Below, piece by piece: positions 5,168-5,826 of a stretch of DNA of 5,826 nt. Positions within the stretch are counted from its first letter, which is position 1; every line of letters starts with the position of its first letter. A model generated the notes under the pieces. It saw only the letters and a program-made list of their open reading frames with translations. It was not told the origin of the DNA and made no database searches. Origin of the DNA: Candidatus Sulfopaludibacter sp. SbA3 (GTDB lineage: Bacteria > Acidobacteriota > Terriglobia > Bryobacterales > Bryobacteraceae); NCBI GenBank assembly GCA_900290315.1, contig OKRF01000085.1, positions 8,878-14,703 on the forward strand, read 5' to 3'. Made by a program: the position numbers and the translations under genes.

Positions 5168-5826
5168 CTAGAACTGCGAGAAATCAGTGTCGTCCAGAGG
5201 AAACCTCTGTTCCGGCGCCGGCTGCGCGGGCGCCATGACGGCGGGCCGCTGCGCGGGCTTGCGGGCGGCGGCAGGCACGGGCGGCGCTTTCCGCTCGTAC
5301 GCGCCGGCGTTCACCGGGGGCTTCGGCCGTGCGGGCTTCGAGTTGCCGTTGCTGGTGTTGCTGCCATTGTGACCGTTGTGAGTGGCGCGGCCGTTGTGAG
5401 TGCCGTGGCCGTTGTGTCCGTTGGTGTCATCGATGCCGCCCACCATGGCGTGGAGTTTCAATACGGCACCCCGCATGGAGTCGGCATGCGCACTCATCTG
5501 CTGACTGGCGGCGGCGCCTTGCTCGGCGCTGGCCGCGGTGTTCTGCGTGACTTTCTGCATCTGCGCAACGGCCGACGAGATCTGCTCGATGCTGCGCGAC
5601 TGCTCCTGGCTGCTGCCGCTGACGCTGTTCACCAGGTCCTGAACCTGGGCCGCCTGCTGGTTGATGCCCTGGATGGCCTCTACCACCATATTCAGCTTGG
5701 CGCTGCCACCATTGGCTGTCTGGACGGACTCTTCGATCAGCCCGGCGGTATCCTTCGCCGCCTGCGCGCAGCGCTGAGCCAGGTTGCGAACTTCGTCCGC
5801 CACCACCGCGAATCCCATGCCGGCTT
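5168..5826 (-). CDS. Methyl-accepting chemotaxis protein, C-terminal fragment (5' end cut by window)
   Basis: This is the last 218 residues of a chemoreceptor, whose signalling domain forms arrays with CheA and CheW in the cytoplasm. The fragment opens at the hairpin tip descent, AGMGFAVVADEVRNLAQR, the most conserved part of receptors. A heptad-type helix then runs to about residue 127 (counted from the Met at 5818). It includes SQEQSRSIEQIS and a methylation-site match AASAEQGAAA at 95-104. Residues 128-211 are a low-complexity linker, first Asn-Gly-His repeats and then Pro/Ala/Lys. The protein ends in LDDTDFSQF, a possible CheR/CheB-docking pentapeptide. Sensor, membrane and HAMP parts lie beyond the right edge, so ligand and topology are unknown. 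The Met at 5818 is internal to the conserved domain and is not the gene start. As first visible gene of the cluster, it may feed the downstream CheA. Confidence 0.95.
   Translation of the reverse strand, partial: AGMGFAVVADEVRNLAQRCAQAAKDTAGLIEESVQTANGGSAKLNMVVEAIQGINQQAAQVQDLVNSVSGSSQEQSRSIEQISSAVAQMQKVTQNTAASAEQGAAASQQMSAHADSMRGAVLKLHAMVGGIDDTNGHNGHGTHNGRATHNGHNGSNTSNGNSKPARPKPPVNAGAYERKAPPVPAAARKPAQRPAVMAPAQPAPEQRFPLDDTDFSQF
5171..5185 (-). other. C-terminal DFSQF pentapeptide of the receptor
   Basis: The last five residues, D-F-S-Q-F, fit the aromatic-x-x-aromatic tail pattern of receptors that tether CheR and CheB (NWETF in E. coli Tar and Tsr). It follows a long flexible linker, the usual arrangement. 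Docking is inferred, not shown. Confidence 0.65.
5339..5428 (-). repeat. Asn-Gly-His repeat tract in the receptor linker
   Basis: The tract encodes degenerate NGH/THNG units (residues 131-160 counted from the Met at 5818). At DNA level the plus-strand 12-mer ccgttgtgagtg occurs at 5373-5384 and again at 5391-5402, an exact direct repeat with an 18-base period that encodes THNGRA then THNGHN. Partial copies flank it, such as gccgttgtg at 5409-5417. All visible period steps preserve the frame, so copy-number changes would alter linker length without breaking the gene. Confidence 0.8.
5507..5536 (-). other. Predicted receptor methylation site
   Basis: These codons encode AASAEQGAAA. They match the general receptor consensus of two small residues, any two, an E/Q pair, any two, and two small residues. 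The pair here is Glu-Gln. In known receptors the second residue of the pair is the one methylated, so the genomic Gln would need deamidation by CheD or CheB before CheR could act. Confidence 0.65.

Noticed and set aside
1..5826. Mobile element, phage, CRISPR or defence system
   Set aside because: All DNA is accounted for by chemotaxis genes with uniform strand and similar composition. No transposase, terminal repeats, tRNA or spaced repeat array was seen. The only repeat is inside the receptor linker.

Overview
The window is one uninterrupted chemosensory gene cluster, entirely on the minus strand and read from high to low coordinates. The order is a chemoreceptor tail (mcp, cut off by the right edge), then cheA, cheR, cheD, cheY, cheX and cheB (cut off by the left edge). 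No gene is supported on the plus strand, and no stretch over 300 bases lacks a gene. The DNA is GC-rich throughout, with no obvious compositional break, tRNA, insertion sequence or CRISPR array.

The organism is a high-GC bacterium. The set CheD plus CheX with a pentapeptide-tailed receptor would fit Acidobacteriota or a deltaproteobacterial-type lineage, but this is inferred from gene content and style only. It would need a homology search to settle.

Region by region: 5826-5168 holds the end of the receptor signalling domain, one methylation-site motif, a long Asn-Gly-His then Pro/Ala linker, and a C-terminal DFSQF tail. 5122-3050 is CheA, with an extra N-terminal helical region and no visible P2 domain. 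3047-2145 is the methyltransferase CheR. 2169-1639 is the deamidase CheD. 1664-1278 is a single-domain CheY. 1285-830 is a CheX-type CheY-P phosphatase. 833-1 is the methylesterase CheB, complete except for its C-terminal end. From cheA onward, genes are 2 bases apart or overlap (25, 26, 8 and 4 bases), so one polycistronic message with translational coupling is likely.

Together these genes give a near-complete pathway: receptor to CheA kinase to CheY, signal termination by CheX, and adaptation by CheR, CheB and CheD. CheW is not in the window. The points most worth a second look are the degenerate HPt-like segment ahead of the real HPt in CheA, the missing P2, the matched pair of receptor pentapeptide and CheR glycine loop, the repeat-bearing receptor linker, and the presence of CheD with CheX but no CheC. 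The system itself is a recognisable chemotaxis operon, not a new class of system.
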